From Neobacillus cucumis (GTDB lineage Bacteria; Bacillota; Bacilli; Bacillales_B; DSM-18226), in contig NZ_JAMBOH010000005.1 of NCBI RefSeq assembly GCF_023715505.1, forward strand, positions 1 to 64,000: a stretch of DNA of 64,000 bases. The letters are read 5' to 3'. This document shows positions 44,998 to 54,331 of this stretch, piece by piece. The first letter of the stretch is position 1. Every line of letters begins with the position of its first letter. Below the pieces are notes generated by a model. That model was given only the letters and a program-made list of their open reading frames with translations. It was not told where the DNA came from and made no database searches. Both the position numbers and the translations under genes were made by a program.

Positions 44998-46434
44998 ATG
45001 AATTTGTTTAAGAAAATGGCTGTAATGGCTTTGGCGGGGGTATTAATGATGTCGTATAGCAGGCCTTCTTACGCATCTGCAAACACCATTTTGGGACCTG
45101 AAGTAACTAATTATATTGCTTCAAGAAGTAACACGGTTTCCGTTGGAGTTTACGATGCAAACACAGGAAAAACCTATACATACAACCCTTCTAAAACCTA
45201 CTATACCGAAAGTGTTGTTAAAATGTCGATGCTTGCGGATGTACTTTATCGAAAAATACCGATTACCTCCTATGAGAATTCATTGCTAACTAGAATGATA
45301 GAAAATAGTAATAACAGTGCTGCAAGTACGATCTGGCGGCAGCTTGGCAGTGAACAAGGTGTCCAGCCCTTTTTTCGAAAAGTCGGAATGACTAATACAA
45401 TTGCCGGTACCGGAGGCTGGTGGGGACGTACCACAACAACTGTCTCGGATCAGCTCACCATGATGAAATACTTTGCTTATCCAAATTCCTTATTAACGAA
45501 TGCCCAGCGAGCTTACGGTCTTAACCTTATGCGGAACGTACAGGCGGATCAACGCTGGGGTACAGGTTATGGAGTGCCATCAGGTGTTAGTATCGCATTA
45601 AAAAACGGCTGGGTGACTTCCAATCCGCCAAGTAAATTATTTGTCAATAGTGTAGGATACATAAATGGACAAGGGAAAAGTTATGTGATTGCAGTTTTGA
45701 CAACCAATAATAAGTCTCTCTCCTATGGAATTGAGACGATTAATAAAATATCAAGTTTAGTTTGGAATGAAATACCTAAACATTACCCATCTATCGGAGT
45801 GATGGATACACCGGCGAACGGTTCTACTATTAAAGGACTAAGTTTGGTGAAAGGCTGGTTCCTGGATGAAAAAGGTGTTTCAAAGGTTGATATATTACTA
45901 GACGGAGCAGTGGTTGGTCAGGCCACCTATGGAGATCCGAGAGCAGATGTCCAAAAAGCCTATCCTCAATACAACAATGGGAAAGCTGGCTTTCATTATA
46001 CCCTGGACACCAAGAAATTTCGAGATGGAAAACATACGATAACGATTAGAGAAACTGGAAAAAACGGCCGTGTCACGACATTGCCTAGTAAAACCATAAC
46101 GATTGCCAATGTCAGAGGGTACTTGGACAATCCGGTATCTGGTACAACTCTTAGCGGGACCAAAAATGTGTCTGGCTGGTTTTTGGATGAGAGCGAAGTA
46201 GCAAAAATTGATGTAATGGTAGACGGTAAAGAGGCTGGACAGGCTGTCTATGGAGATACGAGATTGGATGTCCAAAAAGCTTATCCTCAATATAATAATG
46301 GAAAAGCTGGCTTTCATTACCCACTCAACACTACCAAATTTAGTAATGGAAAACATACGATAACGATTAGGGAAACGGGAAAAAATGGCCGTGTCACGAC
46401 ATTGTCAGCAAGATTAGTTACTTTTAAGCACTAA
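44998..46434 (+). CDS. Secreted beta-lactamase-fold serine hydrolase with two C-terminal repeats
   Basis: This 478-residue secreted protein has a signal peptide (residues 1-27). A class A beta-lactamase-like domain follows, with the nucleophile in ESVVKMS (Ser-x-x-Lys), SNN (residues about 102-104) as the SxN element, and KNGW in place of KTG. Two repeats of about 93 residues follow (near 264-355 and 366-457), each with GWFLDE, AYPQYNNGKAGFHY and HTITIRETGKNGRVTTL. The repeats may bind cell-wall or polymer. Substrate (beta-lactam or peptidoglycan peptide) is unproven. Start ATG 44998. Confidence 0.82.
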   Translation: MNLFKKMAVMALAGVLMMSYSRPSYASANTILGPEVTNYIASRSNTVSVGVYDANTGKTYTYNPSKTYYTESVVKMSMLADVLYRKIPITSYENSLLTRMIENSNNSAASTIWRQLGSEQGVQPFFRKVGMTNTIAGTGGWWGRTTTTVSDQLTMMKYFAYPNSLLTNAQRAYGLNLMRNVQADQRWGTGYGVPSGVSIALKNGWVTSNPPSKLFVNSVGYINGQGKSYVIAVLTTNNKSLSYGIETINKISSLVWNEIPKHYPSIGVMDTPANGSTIKGLSLVKGWFLDEKGVSKVDILLDGAVVGQATYGDPRADVQKAYPQYNNGKAGFHYTLDTKKFRDGKHTITIRETGKNGRVTTLPSKTITIANVRGYLDNPVSGTTLSGTKNVSGWFLDESEVAKIDVMVDGKEAGQAVYGDTRLDVQKAYPQYNNGKAGFHYPLNTTKFSNGKHTITIRETGKNGRVTTLSARLVTFKH

Positions 46435-46460
46435 TAAAAGTTTTTCAGAAATCCCAGAAG

Positions 46461-46505
46461 AAAAACGCTAATTTAACAAGATATAATGTTAAATTAGCGT
46501 TTTCT
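46461..46505. terminator. Bidirectional terminator
   Basis: An arm of about 17 bp, AAACGCTAATTTAACA with TGTTAAATTAGCGTTT, separates the converging serine hydrolase and esterase genes. Confidence 0.92.
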
Positions 46506-46508
46506 ATT

Positions 46509-47693
46509 TTAATGACTCTTTTTCTCTTCTCCTGTAAATCCATCCAAACCTTGTCTTTTTAATTCCTCAGCTACGATTCGGGCAAGTTCTGTTGCTCCTG
46601 CTCGATTTGGGTGTAATGTATCACCATTCATATAAAGTGCAAGAGTGGCAGCAGGTCCAATAGAGGTGAAATAAGCAGAACTTAACACATTTAAACCTAC
46701 TAATGGTACATTTTCCTCCTGAGCTAAAGCGATAATGGAATTTCGATACCAACGGTTTACAGAACTGTGTACGCCCTCTGTATTAAAGTCTGTCGCCCTG
46801 CCTTGCGGTGTCGATAAGATAGGAGTCGCTCCTTTCGCCTTTACTTGTTGTACCATGTCTCGCATATACTCTTTAAATTGTGCTTCGGTCGTCGTATTTT
46901 TTGGATTTGTATCGTTAATACCAAGTTGAAGGATAAAATAATCTCCAGGCTTAATGTATTTTAAAATTGCTTCCATCTGACCATCATATAAGAAGCCTCT
47001 GGCAATCTGGCCGCCGGAAGCCATGTTTCTCACCTGGAAAATTTCAGGATCAACAAATTTCGGCAGTAATTGTCCCCAGCCTGCTTGGATGCTGCTATCT
47101 AGTGGATAGTAATTGCAAACAGTTGAGTCCCCGCCGATATAGATGGTGCGATTTGTTTCTGGATGGTGTGAAAGCTTATCAATCTCCAAGGCGCTTAGCG
47201 TAAACCTAGTGCCCACCTTTCCCTCTGTTATCAGTAGGTTTAGTTGGCCATCAGTTACTGGGATTTGAAACGAATCAGTCGCATTATTTCCTGTCATATT
47301 AATCACTTGGTAGACACCTTCGGCCGCAACGCTTGCTCTAGCTGTGTCCCCTAAGGTGATCTTAACCTCATAAAGTCCATTTGGCAGATCTACGTTAAAA
47401 GTATTTTCACTCTTTGTGCCAAACTTTAAAAACTCGACAGCATCACTGCCCACACCTGTTCCAGACGCTGGCACATTGATCATATTTTCCGGTGTATTGA
47501 AGCCATAACGCTTTTTCTCATCATATTTCTCATCAGCACTTACACCAATATAGCCCTTTTCTACCTGGCCATTGCCAAAGTCAAACTTATAATTACTCGG
47601 TGCAGCCTCTGCAGGTGAAGTAGCAAAACTCCCTATAATGGCCAACATCATAGTAAAAATAGTTAGAACTTTAAGAATCACTTTCCTTTTCAC
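46509..47693 (-). CDS. Secreted GDSL/SGNH esterase, rhamnogalacturonan-acetylesterase-like
   Basis: This 394-residue exported protein has a signal peptide (residues 1-30). An N-terminal beta-sandwich domain (YKFDFGNGQVEKGYIGV onward) precedes an SGNH hydrolase domain. The catalytic blocks are IYIGGDSTVC (Ser), ASGGQIARG, LQLGINDTNP, and DTLHPNRAGA with the Asp-x-x-His dyad. This arrangement is typical of pectin-deacetylating rhamnogalacturonan acetylesterases (RhgT/YesT). It removes acetyl groups from plant pectin side chains if the family assignment holds. No other pectin gene is in the window. Confidence 0.85.
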   Translation of the reverse strand: MKRKVILKVLTIFTMMLAIIGSFATSPAEAAPSNYKFDFGNGQVEKGYIGVSADEKYDEKKRYGFNTPENMINVPASGTGVGSDAVEFLKFGTKSENTFNVDLPNGLYEVKITLGDTARASVAAEGVYQVINMTGNNATDSFQIPVTDGQLNLLITEGKVGTRFTLSALEIDKLSHHPETNRTIYIGGDSTVCNYYPLDSSIQAGWGQLLPKFVDPEIFQVRNMASGGQIARGFLYDGQMEAILKYIKPGDYFILQLGINDTNPKNTTTEAQFKEYMRDMVQQVKAKGATPILSTPQGRATDFNTEGVHSSVNRWYRNSIIALAQEENVPLVGLNVLSSAYFTSIGPAATLALYMNGDTLHPNRAGATELARIVAEELKRQGLDGFTGEEKKSH

Positions 47694-48059
47694 AATAACT
47701 CCTCCTCTAAAAATGAATACAATTCCTTACCCCGATAAATTTAAACTTGCACTTTTTCCCCTTGTTCTTTTCTTACAATCTACCTGACATAGTTATGTAG
47801 GCCACCATTCATCTCTAAGAAAAGCTCCAAGATAAAGTTATCAAAAGCGATTACATTTGAACTTACCATCTATCACCTCCTACTCGATTGATTATAGTTC
47901 GGGTTTATTTTTCCATCATTAGCACTTTTTTGAATTATCCAAAAATAAGAAAATGGTTCTATTCATCATAGGTACTAATTACTATTTGAATTTAAGCCGC
48001 CAGGAAAATCCTACTGTATGCCGAAGAATAGGGCAAAAAAGTCTTTCCCAGAAAATAAA
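47694..48059. other. Upstream region of the esterase
   Basis: No gene is seen. On the minus strand, ATGTAATCGCTTTT at about 47843-47856 is a partial match to a cre site (one half good, last two positions off), upstream of the esterase gene. The rest is featureless AT-rich DNA. Confidence 0.45.
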
Positions 48060-48108
48060 GAGGCCGACTCAAAAAGTCGACATGGTAACGACCGTTTGAA
48101 TCAGCCTC
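48060..48108 (-). terminator. Terminator of the nuclease gene
   Basis: GAGGCTGATTCAAA and TTTGAGTCGGCCTC arms form a 14-bp imperfect stem followed by a T-rich tail on the minus strand. Confidence 0.8.
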
Positions 48109-48150
48109 TAGAATTAATAGTAAGACCGCATTTGGAAGGCAGTCTTTGTT

Positions 48151-49080
48151 TTATTGTTCACATGCCCAGTTATCCTTGTCACGGTCATGCCTTGATTCAT
48201 AAGCAGGATGAGTGGATGGCACTCCATTCGGATAGACCTTTCTCATTTCCGTACAATTCTTAAAGGACTCCGAACCGGCATTGGTTGATGACCCACTGCC
48301 TGAAGTAGAGCCATTCGATGTATCCCCGCCTGTTGAAGCTCCAGAACCATTGTTACCTGAGCTTGAATCCAAATCACCTTTCGTTGTCCCTTGAGCGCCT
48401 AGTGCCCAAAGACCTTTATTTGCCTCCCTTGCCTCTCTTGCAAACTTGACAAAATAATCACTGTACTTAACATCCGGAGGATACGTTGACGGCTCTGCGT
48501 ATCCGTTCAAAACTAAATCAGCATTAAACATCTTTGTTCTTATCTCATTTTCATCCATATCATTTGAAGGGACACTTAACCAAACAATCCTTAGCAAGCG
48601 GCCGTAACGATCCGTTTCGGAAATATCCTTCTGCATCCATACCTGTTTTCCAGTCAACTTTGAATGTGTATAGTTACTTGCCTCTTTCCCATATTGCTCA
48701 TGTCGGGTGGTCGATTCCGGTGTATTGACGCCGACTAAACGGACCTTTCGTCCATCGGAGGTTACAAAGGTATCTCCATCAACCACTCTTTCAACACTAA
48801 TTAACTCTAAACCGAGACTCTTCGCTAATTCTTCCGGTGATTGTTTTGCCGCTTCTTGTTTTTCTTGTGCCGCTTTCTCAGCATTTTCCTTTTCTTCTGC
48901 TATTCTGGCTTCTTCAGCCTTTGCTTTTTCTTCCGCTTCAGCTTTTACTTTTGCTTTTTCAGCTGCTTCCTCTTGCTTCTCCTTATTGATCTCCTTTGTT
49001 TTAGAATCAGGAGTATCTTTTGTGCACGATGATGATATAAGTAGAACGGCTATTATAAGAATGGCTTTAATGATTCTCAT
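48151..49080 (-). CDS. Lipoprotein thermonuclease with Excalibur domain
   Basis: This 309-residue protein has a lipoprotein signal (LLISSSC lipobox) and a coiled-coil stretch very rich in Lys, Glu and Ala (residues 25-80). The staphylococcal-nuclease domain shows RVVDGDTFVTSDGRKVRLVGVNTPE, with the catalytic Arg and Asp, then DRYGRLLRIVW. A glycine/serine-rich linker leads to a C-terminal Excalibur calcium-binding motif (DRDKDNWACE). It is probably anchored to the outside of the membrane and degrades DNA. Single gene. Confidence 0.9.
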   Translation of the reverse strand: MRIIKAILIIAVLLISSSCTKDTPDSKTKEINKEKQEEAAEKAKVKAEAEEKAKAEEARIAEEKENAEKAAQEKQEAAKQSPEELAKSLGLELISVERVVDGDTFVTSDGRKVRLVGVNTPESTTRHEQYGKEASNYTHSKLTGKQVWMQKDISETDRYGRLLRIVWLSVPSNDMDENEIRTKMFNADLVLNGYAEPSTYPPDVKYSDYFVKFAREAREANKGLWALGAQGTTKGDLDSSSGNNGSGASTGGDTSNGSTSGSGSSTNAGSESFKNCTEMRKVYPNGVPSTHPAYESRHDRDKDNWACEQ

Positions 49081-49140
49081 GTTTCATTCTCTCCTTAAAA
49101 AAACTCCATTCTTATTATACCTATAATTACTATTAATTTG

Positions 49141-49941
49141 TTAATAACTAACTATCTCTTTTGCGGACCGTTTTGACAATAGTGGTCGTCCATTTTCCCA
49201 GTGGACCTTAACAGGGAGATTAAAATATTCTGTCAGCTTGATACTAGCAATCATATCTTGCGTTTCTCCAGAGGCAAATACTTGTCCCTTTTTCAAAAGC
49301 AACGTTTTAGTGAAAACAGGCAGGATTTCTTCCACATGGTGAGTGACATAAATAATTGTTGGGGCATCCTGATTTTCGGTAATCTTTTCAACCGACTCCA
49401 GCAATTGTTCCCGTGCTATAAAATCTAATCCGTTTGTCGGTTCATCAAGAATCAGCAAGGACGGATTGGCCATCAGTGCCCGTGCAATGAGGACGCGTTG
49501 TTTTTCCCCTTGTGATAGGGTAGTATAATTGCGATTGGCATATTCGATACAGCCTAACCCCTCAAGAAGTGAAATTGCTTTTTTTCTTATTTCGTCTGTG
49601 GGAGTTTCGTAAAGACCAATTGAAGCAAAGGCACCACTTAAGACAACTTCAAATGCATTATCATCCGGGTGAAACTTTTCTTGAAGCGATGATGAAACAA
49701 AACCAATCTGCTTCCGAAGTTTTTCTCCTAGATAGGTTTTTCCAAACTCCATATCTAGTACGGTAATTTTTCCTTTTGTCGGAAAATAATAGGCATTGAG
49801 TAAATTTAAAATAGCTGTTTTTCCTGATCCATTTAAACCAAATAACACCCAATGTTCTCCTTTTTCAATTTCCCAGTTAACATCTTGGAGGATTATTTTC
49901 CCATCCCTCAATAATGAGACATTCTCTAGTTGAACAACCAA
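49141..49941 (-). CDS. ylmA: ABC transporter ATP-binding protein, YlmA-like
   Basis: This ABC ATPase of about 266 residues has Walker A FGLNGSGKTAIL, signature TLSQGEKQRVLIAR, Walker B LLILDEPTNGLD and H-loop VTHHVEEI. The start is taken as TTG at 49941, with AAAGGTG 8 bases upstream; other in-frame starts lack such a site. No permease is adjacent. YlmA-type ATPases stand alone in Bacillus, so a role other than transport (for example translation-factor-like) is possible. Confidence 0.83.
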   Translation of the reverse strand: MVVQLENVSLLRDGKIILQDVNWEIEKGEHWVLFGLNGSGKTAILNLLNAYYFPTKGKITVLDMEFGKTYLGEKLRKQIGFVSSSLQEKFHPDDNAFEVVLSGAFASIGLYETPTDEIRKKAISLLEGLGCIEYANRNYTTLSQGEKQRVLIARALMANPSLLILDEPTNGLDFIAREQLLESVEKITENQDAPTIIYVTHHVEEILPVFTKTLLLKKGQVFASGETQDMIASIKLTEYFNLPVKVHWENGRPLLSKRSAKEIVSY

Positions 49942-49990
49942 ATTAATCACACCTTTCATAGGTATAATAATATCAAAATTTTCAGAATCA

Positions 49991-50029
49991 AAGAAGCAGG
50001 AACCTCCAATGTCCATCAGGATCCTGCTA
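49991..50029 (-). terminator. Terminator of etfA
   Basis: AGCAGGA and TCCTGCT arms enclose an approximately 20-base loop with a T-rich tail on the minus strand. It ends the etfBA transcript before ylmA. Confidence 0.7.
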
Positions 50030-50036
50030 ATAGTTT

Positions 50037-51017
50037 CTATACTAATACTTTTTTTAGTTTCTCGGTCAGTGCAGGAACGACCTGCTTATAGTCAGCAATT
50101 ACACCAAGATCAGCCCGTTTAAAAATAGGCGCTTCTGCATCTGAATTTATCGCCACAACCGTTTTGGCATTGGTAATTCCGGCCAAGTGCTGGCTGGCAC
50201 CTGAAATACCAACCGCTATATATAGGTCGGGAGCAACAACCGCACCTGTCTGACCAACCTGAAGATTGGTAGGCACCCAGCCTGCATCACATGCAGCTCG
50301 GGATGCACCCACTGCTCCCCCAAGCACATCTGCCAGGGCCTCGAGTTCAGCAAAACCTTCAGGGCCTTCTAGCCCTCGACCGCCGGAAACAATAATAGTT
50401 GCATCCTCAAGGCGGATATTGGACAAGGCAGATTGAATTTTGACGACAAGCTTTGTTAAAACTAAATCTTCCTTAGGTTTGTAGTCAACAGAAATAATTT
50501 CTCCAGTTCGTGATTCATCAGGTAAAGGCAAGATTTGACTCTTTGGGCGGATACCAGCGACCACTTGAGGTCGTGTGGCTGTATACTCTCCGAATGCCTT
50601 ATCTCCATAAATTGGACGAACCCAGGTGATTTTTTGACCTTCTTTTTTAAAATCAACTACTTCCGTAATTGCCGATGCTCCCATTCGCGCAGCTATGCGG
50701 CCGACGAGGTCCTTCCCGATTCGATCAAAGGGAAAGACAAAAATATCTGCACCGGATTGTTTAAATACTGAATAAAGACAATCAACATAGACATCCACCT
50801 GATATTCGGCAAGCAAAGGATTTGATACCGTGTAAACTTTATTAGCACCGAAAGCGAATGCCTCCTTTGAACCAGTCACGACAGCAGGCCCTGTTAATAC
50901 AGCTGCAACTTCCCCGCCTGTGCTGTCCGCTAAATGGCAGGCAAACGCTAACGCTTCCCGAGAACCGAAACTTAAGGCATCTCGCTGCTGATTTCCAAAA
51001 ACAAGAATTTTTGACAT
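50037..51017 (-). CDS. etfA: Electron transfer flavoprotein alpha subunit
   Basis: This 326-residue EtfA has the FAD-binding C-terminal domain with the signature VSGGRGLEGPEGFAELEALADVLGGAVGASRAACDAGWVP, then QVGQTGAVVAPDLYIAVGISGASQHLAG. The N-terminal domain packs with EtfB. It accepts electrons from flavin dehydrogenases and passes them to the quinone pool or to bifurcating partners. It is 12 bp after etfB and opens the catabolic cluster that extends to the right edge. Which dehydrogenase feeds it is not certain. Confidence 0.95.
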   Translation of the reverse strand: MSKILVFGNQQRDALSFGSREALAFACHLADSTGGEVAAVLTGPAVVTGSKEAFAFGANKVYTVSNPLLAEYQVDVYVDCLYSVFKQSGADIFVFPFDRIGKDLVGRIAARMGASAITEVVDFKKEGQKITWVRPIYGDKAFGEYTATRPQVVAGIRPKSQILPLPDESRTGEIISVDYKPKEDLVLTKLVVKIQSALSNIRLEDATIIVSGGRGLEGPEGFAELEALADVLGGAVGASRAACDAGWVPTNLQVGQTGAVVAPDLYIAVGISGASQHLAGITNAKTVVAINSDAEAPIFKRADLGVIADYKQVVPALTEKLKKVLV

Positions 51018-51029
51018 TTTTAAGGCCTC

Positions 51030-51824
51030 CTATAGAATCTTGAGTGCCAAGAGCTTGTCAGCTAATTCACCCGCGAGTTCCGCCCCATCCGTACCAGGCA
51101 GAAATTCACAAGTGCTTTCTCTGTTTAACACATATGCCCGTTCAAGTTTAACCCACGGTTGACAGCGCTCTGCATCCAGTTCTAAATCATCCGACTCATA
51201 TACTTTGATTGGCTTCGTTCTGGCCAGCCTGATATCTTTTACCTTCGGCAGCCTCGGAACATTTGTCTCAGAACTAATAACCGTGAAAACAGCTGGAGCA
51301 GGAATACTTACCACGGTGCACCCATCCTCCCCCTCACAAGATGCCTTGATATTTCCAGCATCTATTTCTATTTCGGAGACTAAGGTTAGACAGGTCATTT
51401 CCAGCTCTTCAGCTAGTACTGGTCCCACCAGTCCCTCCTCTATATCACTTGCTTGACAGCCAGTTAAAACTAACTGCACGCTGCCAAGTTCCTTAATCGT
51501 TTGGGCAAGGATATGTCCAACTGCCTGACCATCTAAATCCTTCCATTCATCATCCCAAACTCTTACGGCATGATCAGCGGTGAAGGCGAGCGCCCGGCGC
51601 AGCACATCTTCTGATTCTTCGTCACCTAAGCAGAGTGCAGTAACGATAGCGCCCGGTGTTTTGTCGCGAATCTGAATAGCCAGTTCTAGTGCATTTTCAG
51701 CAAAAGAGTCCAAGACCATATCTGCGTCACCATTTTCCGGACGTTTTGTTTTCGGATCGATCTTAAAATGTCGTGGTGTAATTTCTGGGTCATAAGCCTG
51801 TTTAAGACATACGACAATATGCAT
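51030..51824 (-). CDS. etfB: Electron transfer flavoprotein beta subunit
   Basis: This 264-residue EtfB begins MHIVVCLKQAYDPE and contains the AMP/nucleotide-site segment VLTGCQASDIEEGLVGPVLAEELE, with the EtfB signature region VPRLPKVKDIRLARTKPI. It partners with EtfA encoded directly downstream. The pair is separate from the fadR-type etf operon of B. subtilis in context, lying next to an unusual racemase-fold protein. Confidence 0.95.
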   Translation of the reverse strand: MHIVVCLKQAYDPEITPRHFKIDPKTKRPENGDADMVLDSFAENALELAIQIRDKTPGAIVTALCLGDEESEDVLRRALAFTADHAVRVWDDEWKDLDGQAVGHILAQTIKELGSVQLVLTGCQASDIEEGLVGPVLAEELEMTCLTLVSEIEIDAGNIKASCEGEDGCTVVSIPAPAVFTVISSETNVPRLPKVKDIRLARTKPIKVYESDDLELDAERCQPWVKLERAYVLNRESTCEFLPGTDGAELAGELADKLLALKIL

Positions 51825-51874
51825 TCCCTCATCACCTCGTTCTCTTAAAATCTATTTTTTTATTAAAGTGCATT

Positions 51875-52738
51875 TTACTTAACGGAGTTAGTTTCGCTTC
51901 CTCTAACAGCTAATCCCCGCTCCTGTTTTGGGTCAGGGGACCCTTCGAGGTTGTAAAGTTCACGGAGTCTTTCCACCGCTTCTGCAGGTGGTTTGGCATT
52001 GAAATATCCACGCCTCGTCATATAGACACCTGAGTTTTTGCGTAAGTCCACTAAGGACTCACACATCTTGATACCAGCAGCAAAGGAATCTACCACCGGG
52101 ACATCGCCAATTCTTGAAACGCCATGGGTGGCGAGGAACACATTCATCGGTCCCTCTCCCGGAACAATGACATCAGCCCCTTCAGCAATCGCCATTTCTG
52201 CCGCATTTTTAAAAGAAGCAATGACAGGCTCCGGATCACTAAAACCAGCTAGGACATGATCAAACCCTACATCTGTTTGAACAATTGGACCCAGCTTATT
52301 GCCTAAACCATAGCGGGCGGCATTTTGCCGAAGTTCATCGGCAAGCGGTCCTAGGAAATTAACAACGCCAATTTGATCTCCAAGCATGGACGCCATATGA
52401 AAGGAGGCCTGGCCATAGCCAACTACCGGAATATCGACAAGAGTACGTGCCTCTAAGAGACCCACATCGGGAATAGTCGCTATAAACATGGCATCATAAC
52501 CAGCCTTTTCAGCTAGTAAGGCCGCCCTCACAAACTGTTCACGGTGTAGGTTTTGCAGGTAAGAATAGGTAATAAAATGACCAGGATAATGGGTTGGATA
52601 GGTTTCTTCCGACATTCCATGTAAAACCACCTCCACACCGGATCGAGCAATCTTGCGAACATGATTGACAATCGCATTGCGATACTCGGGAACCCGATCA
52701 ATCGTGGTTAAGCTTTGATGCCAGATCTTCACATTCAT
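51875..52738 (-). CDS. Asp/Glu/hydantoin racemase-fold protein without catalytic cysteines
   Basis: This 287-residue protein has the fold pattern of Asp/Glu/hydantoin racemases and maleate isomerases, in two domain halves. The family needs a Cys in each half. Here the first site reads FIATIPDVG (Thr88) and the second VPGEGPMN (Gly194-Glu195). The only cysteine is at about 226, elsewhere. It cannot work by the two-cysteine mechanism. It may bind a small carboxylate or catalyse another reaction. It lies 50 bp upstream of etfB on the same strand. Confidence 0.75.
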   Translation of the reverse strand: MNVKIWHQSLTTIDRVPEYRNAIVNHVRKIARSGVEVVLHGMSEETYPTHYPGHFITYSYLQNLHREQFVRAALLAEKAGYDAMFIATIPDVGLLEARTLVDIPVVGYGQASFHMASMLGDQIGVVNFLGPLADELRQNAARYGLGNKLGPIVQTDVGFDHVLAGFSDPEPVIASFKNAAEMAIAEGADVIVPGEGPMNVFLATHGVSRIGDVPVVDSFAAGIKMCESLVDLRKNSGVYMTRRGYFNAKPPAEAVERLRELYNLEGSPDPKQERGLAVRGSETNSVK

Positions 52739-52827
52739 TACCTCCTTTTTTTCGTCTATTAATTTAATAGGAAAGTTTTAGCTCTTTTCATCTTTGAATT
52801 TGTTTTACCTAATCGTTTTTTTATAAA

Positions 52828-52890
52828 TATCAGCGATTTTCACAAGTTTATCGGCGGTTTTTGCATATATATCGGCGGAACTTCATTTTT
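52828..52890. repeat. Three 21-bp tandem repeats
   Basis: TATCAGCGA, TATCGGCGG and TATCGGCGG begin at 52828, 52849 and 52870, exactly 21 bp apart, with T-rich fill. They sit between the flavoprotein gene (ending at 52915) and the racemase-fold gene. Confidence 0.75.
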
Positions 52891-52914
52891 ACTAGCAATG
52901 TCAAATTATAGGCT

Positions 52915-54294
52915 TTAATAAGTTTTAGCTGCCCCCGATAATGCCTCAGCCGCAGCCACCCGGCCAAACACGGCTGCCTTCCCAAGGGAACTTCCAGTCA
53001 TGTAACCAGCACCGTGGAACCCGCCGGTTACCTCCCCAGCAGCATACAATCCCGGGATTGGCTCACCAAACGGATTAAGGACCTGTGCAGCGGAGTTGAC
53101 TGCGACTCCTGCATAAGTTGCCAGCATGGCCACTGTTGATTCAAATGCATAAAATGGTGCCTTTTCAATTGGAGTTGGCCTTCCAAAGCTATGCGTTAAC
53201 GTCTTCCTGCCAAAATCTAGCTCCTCACCGGTTTGAATTCCCTGATTGTATCTAGAAATGGTTTCTTCCAGTACCTCCAAAGGTACATCAATACAATCTG
53301 CCAGTTCTTCTAATGTATCCGCACTATAAAGGAGACGGCGTCGGCGGAGCAGCTCTAAATCATAAAGCGGGTCATCTGCCACACTTTTATCCATCACAGT
53401 TTGATCCCACACCTGATAAGTAACTTTATTAGGCTGCTCGAACGCTGCTTTTCCGAGCAGCTTATAGGAAATAGACTCATTAACGAAACGTCTTCCCAAT
53501 TGGTTAACCATGATGGCACCTTTATAAAAGGCCAGACCCTGCGTTTTAACTGCTCCGGATGCGCTTGGATGGAATCCGTATGTTCCGTTCAAATAAGGCA
53601 AATCACTGACCCATGCCCCGTGTTCCCAGGCCATTTTAATACCGTCTCCATGATTCCCTTTACCGCCAATTCTAAGGGCTCCATTTAATTGAGGGGCAAA
53701 CTGTCCAAGCAATGCCTCATCCTTAGAAAAGCCACCAGAAGCTACAACTACCCCTTTGGTCGCTTCAACTGTCTGTTCGGCCCCTTCCAGCTCATAAAGG
53801 ACGCGATCGATTCGTCCTCCCGTGTTTTTTAGCAGGCGCTTTGCAGGTGTACAAAATCGAATGGTTACATTCGGAAGCTGCTTTACTTTTTTATATAGTG
53901 CTTGAATGGCTTGATGCGGATCAATAATATGTCCACGGGGAACACTGTGGCCGCTTACCGCTTCTAAGGAGCGAAATTCTATCCCCTGCCCCACAAGCCA
54001 TTCATATGTTTCCAGTTGATTCTGAGCATAAAACGTTATTAGCGATGTGTCATTTACGCCGCCGCCAACTTCACTCAGGTCTTTTACAAGGGATTCACTG
54101 GAATCCACAATGCCTGCCACCTCTTGCATATCAGTTCCTGCAAATGCCATATATCCCGAACTTAAGACGGTGCTCCCGCCAAGCTCATCTTGTTTTTCAA
54201 GCAGGAGGACACTGGCCCCCTTCTCTCCTGCCTCTACTGCAGCACACATGCCGGCCAGTCCTCCGCCTAAAATAACCAAGTCATAGGACTCCAT
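52915..54294 (-). CDS. Fumarate-reductase-type FAD flavoprotein (paralog 1)
   Basis: This 459-residue flavoprotein of the fumarate reductase/3-ketosteroid dehydrogenase group has LVILGGGLAGMCAAVEAGEKG (FAD motif), GGSTVLSSGYM, RRFVNE and the C-terminal GLYAAGEVTGGFHGAGYMTGSSLGKAAVFGR. It has no haem-binding domain, so it takes or gives electrons to a soluble partner. The capping domain holds the substrate pocket, which I cannot read. Start ATG 54294 with AAAGGATG upstream. It sits between an MFS carrier and the racemase-fold gene. Confidence 0.85.
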   Translation of the reverse strand: MESYDLVILGGGLAGMCAAVEAGEKGASVLLLEKQDELGGSTVLSSGYMAFAGTDMQEVAGIVDSSESLVKDLSEVGGGVNDTSLITFYAQNQLETYEWLVGQGIEFRSLEAVSGHSVPRGHIIDPHQAIQALYKKVKQLPNVTIRFCTPAKRLLKNTGGRIDRVLYELEGAEQTVEATKGVVVASGGFSKDEALLGQFAPQLNGALRIGGKGNHGDGIKMAWEHGAWVSDLPYLNGTYGFHPSASGAVKTQGLAFYKGAIMVNQLGRRFVNESISYKLLGKAAFEQPNKVTYQVWDQTVMDKSVADDPLYDLELLRRRRLLYSADTLEELADCIDVPLEVLEETISRYNQGIQTGEELDFGRKTLTHSFGRPTPIEKAPFYAFESTVAMLATYAGVAVNSAAQVLNPFGEPIPGLYAAGEVTGGFHGAGYMTGSSLGKAAVFGRVAAAEALSGAAKTY

Positions 54295-54331
54295 TGTTTC
54301 ACATCCTTTTACATTTGCTTTCTACTTCTTT

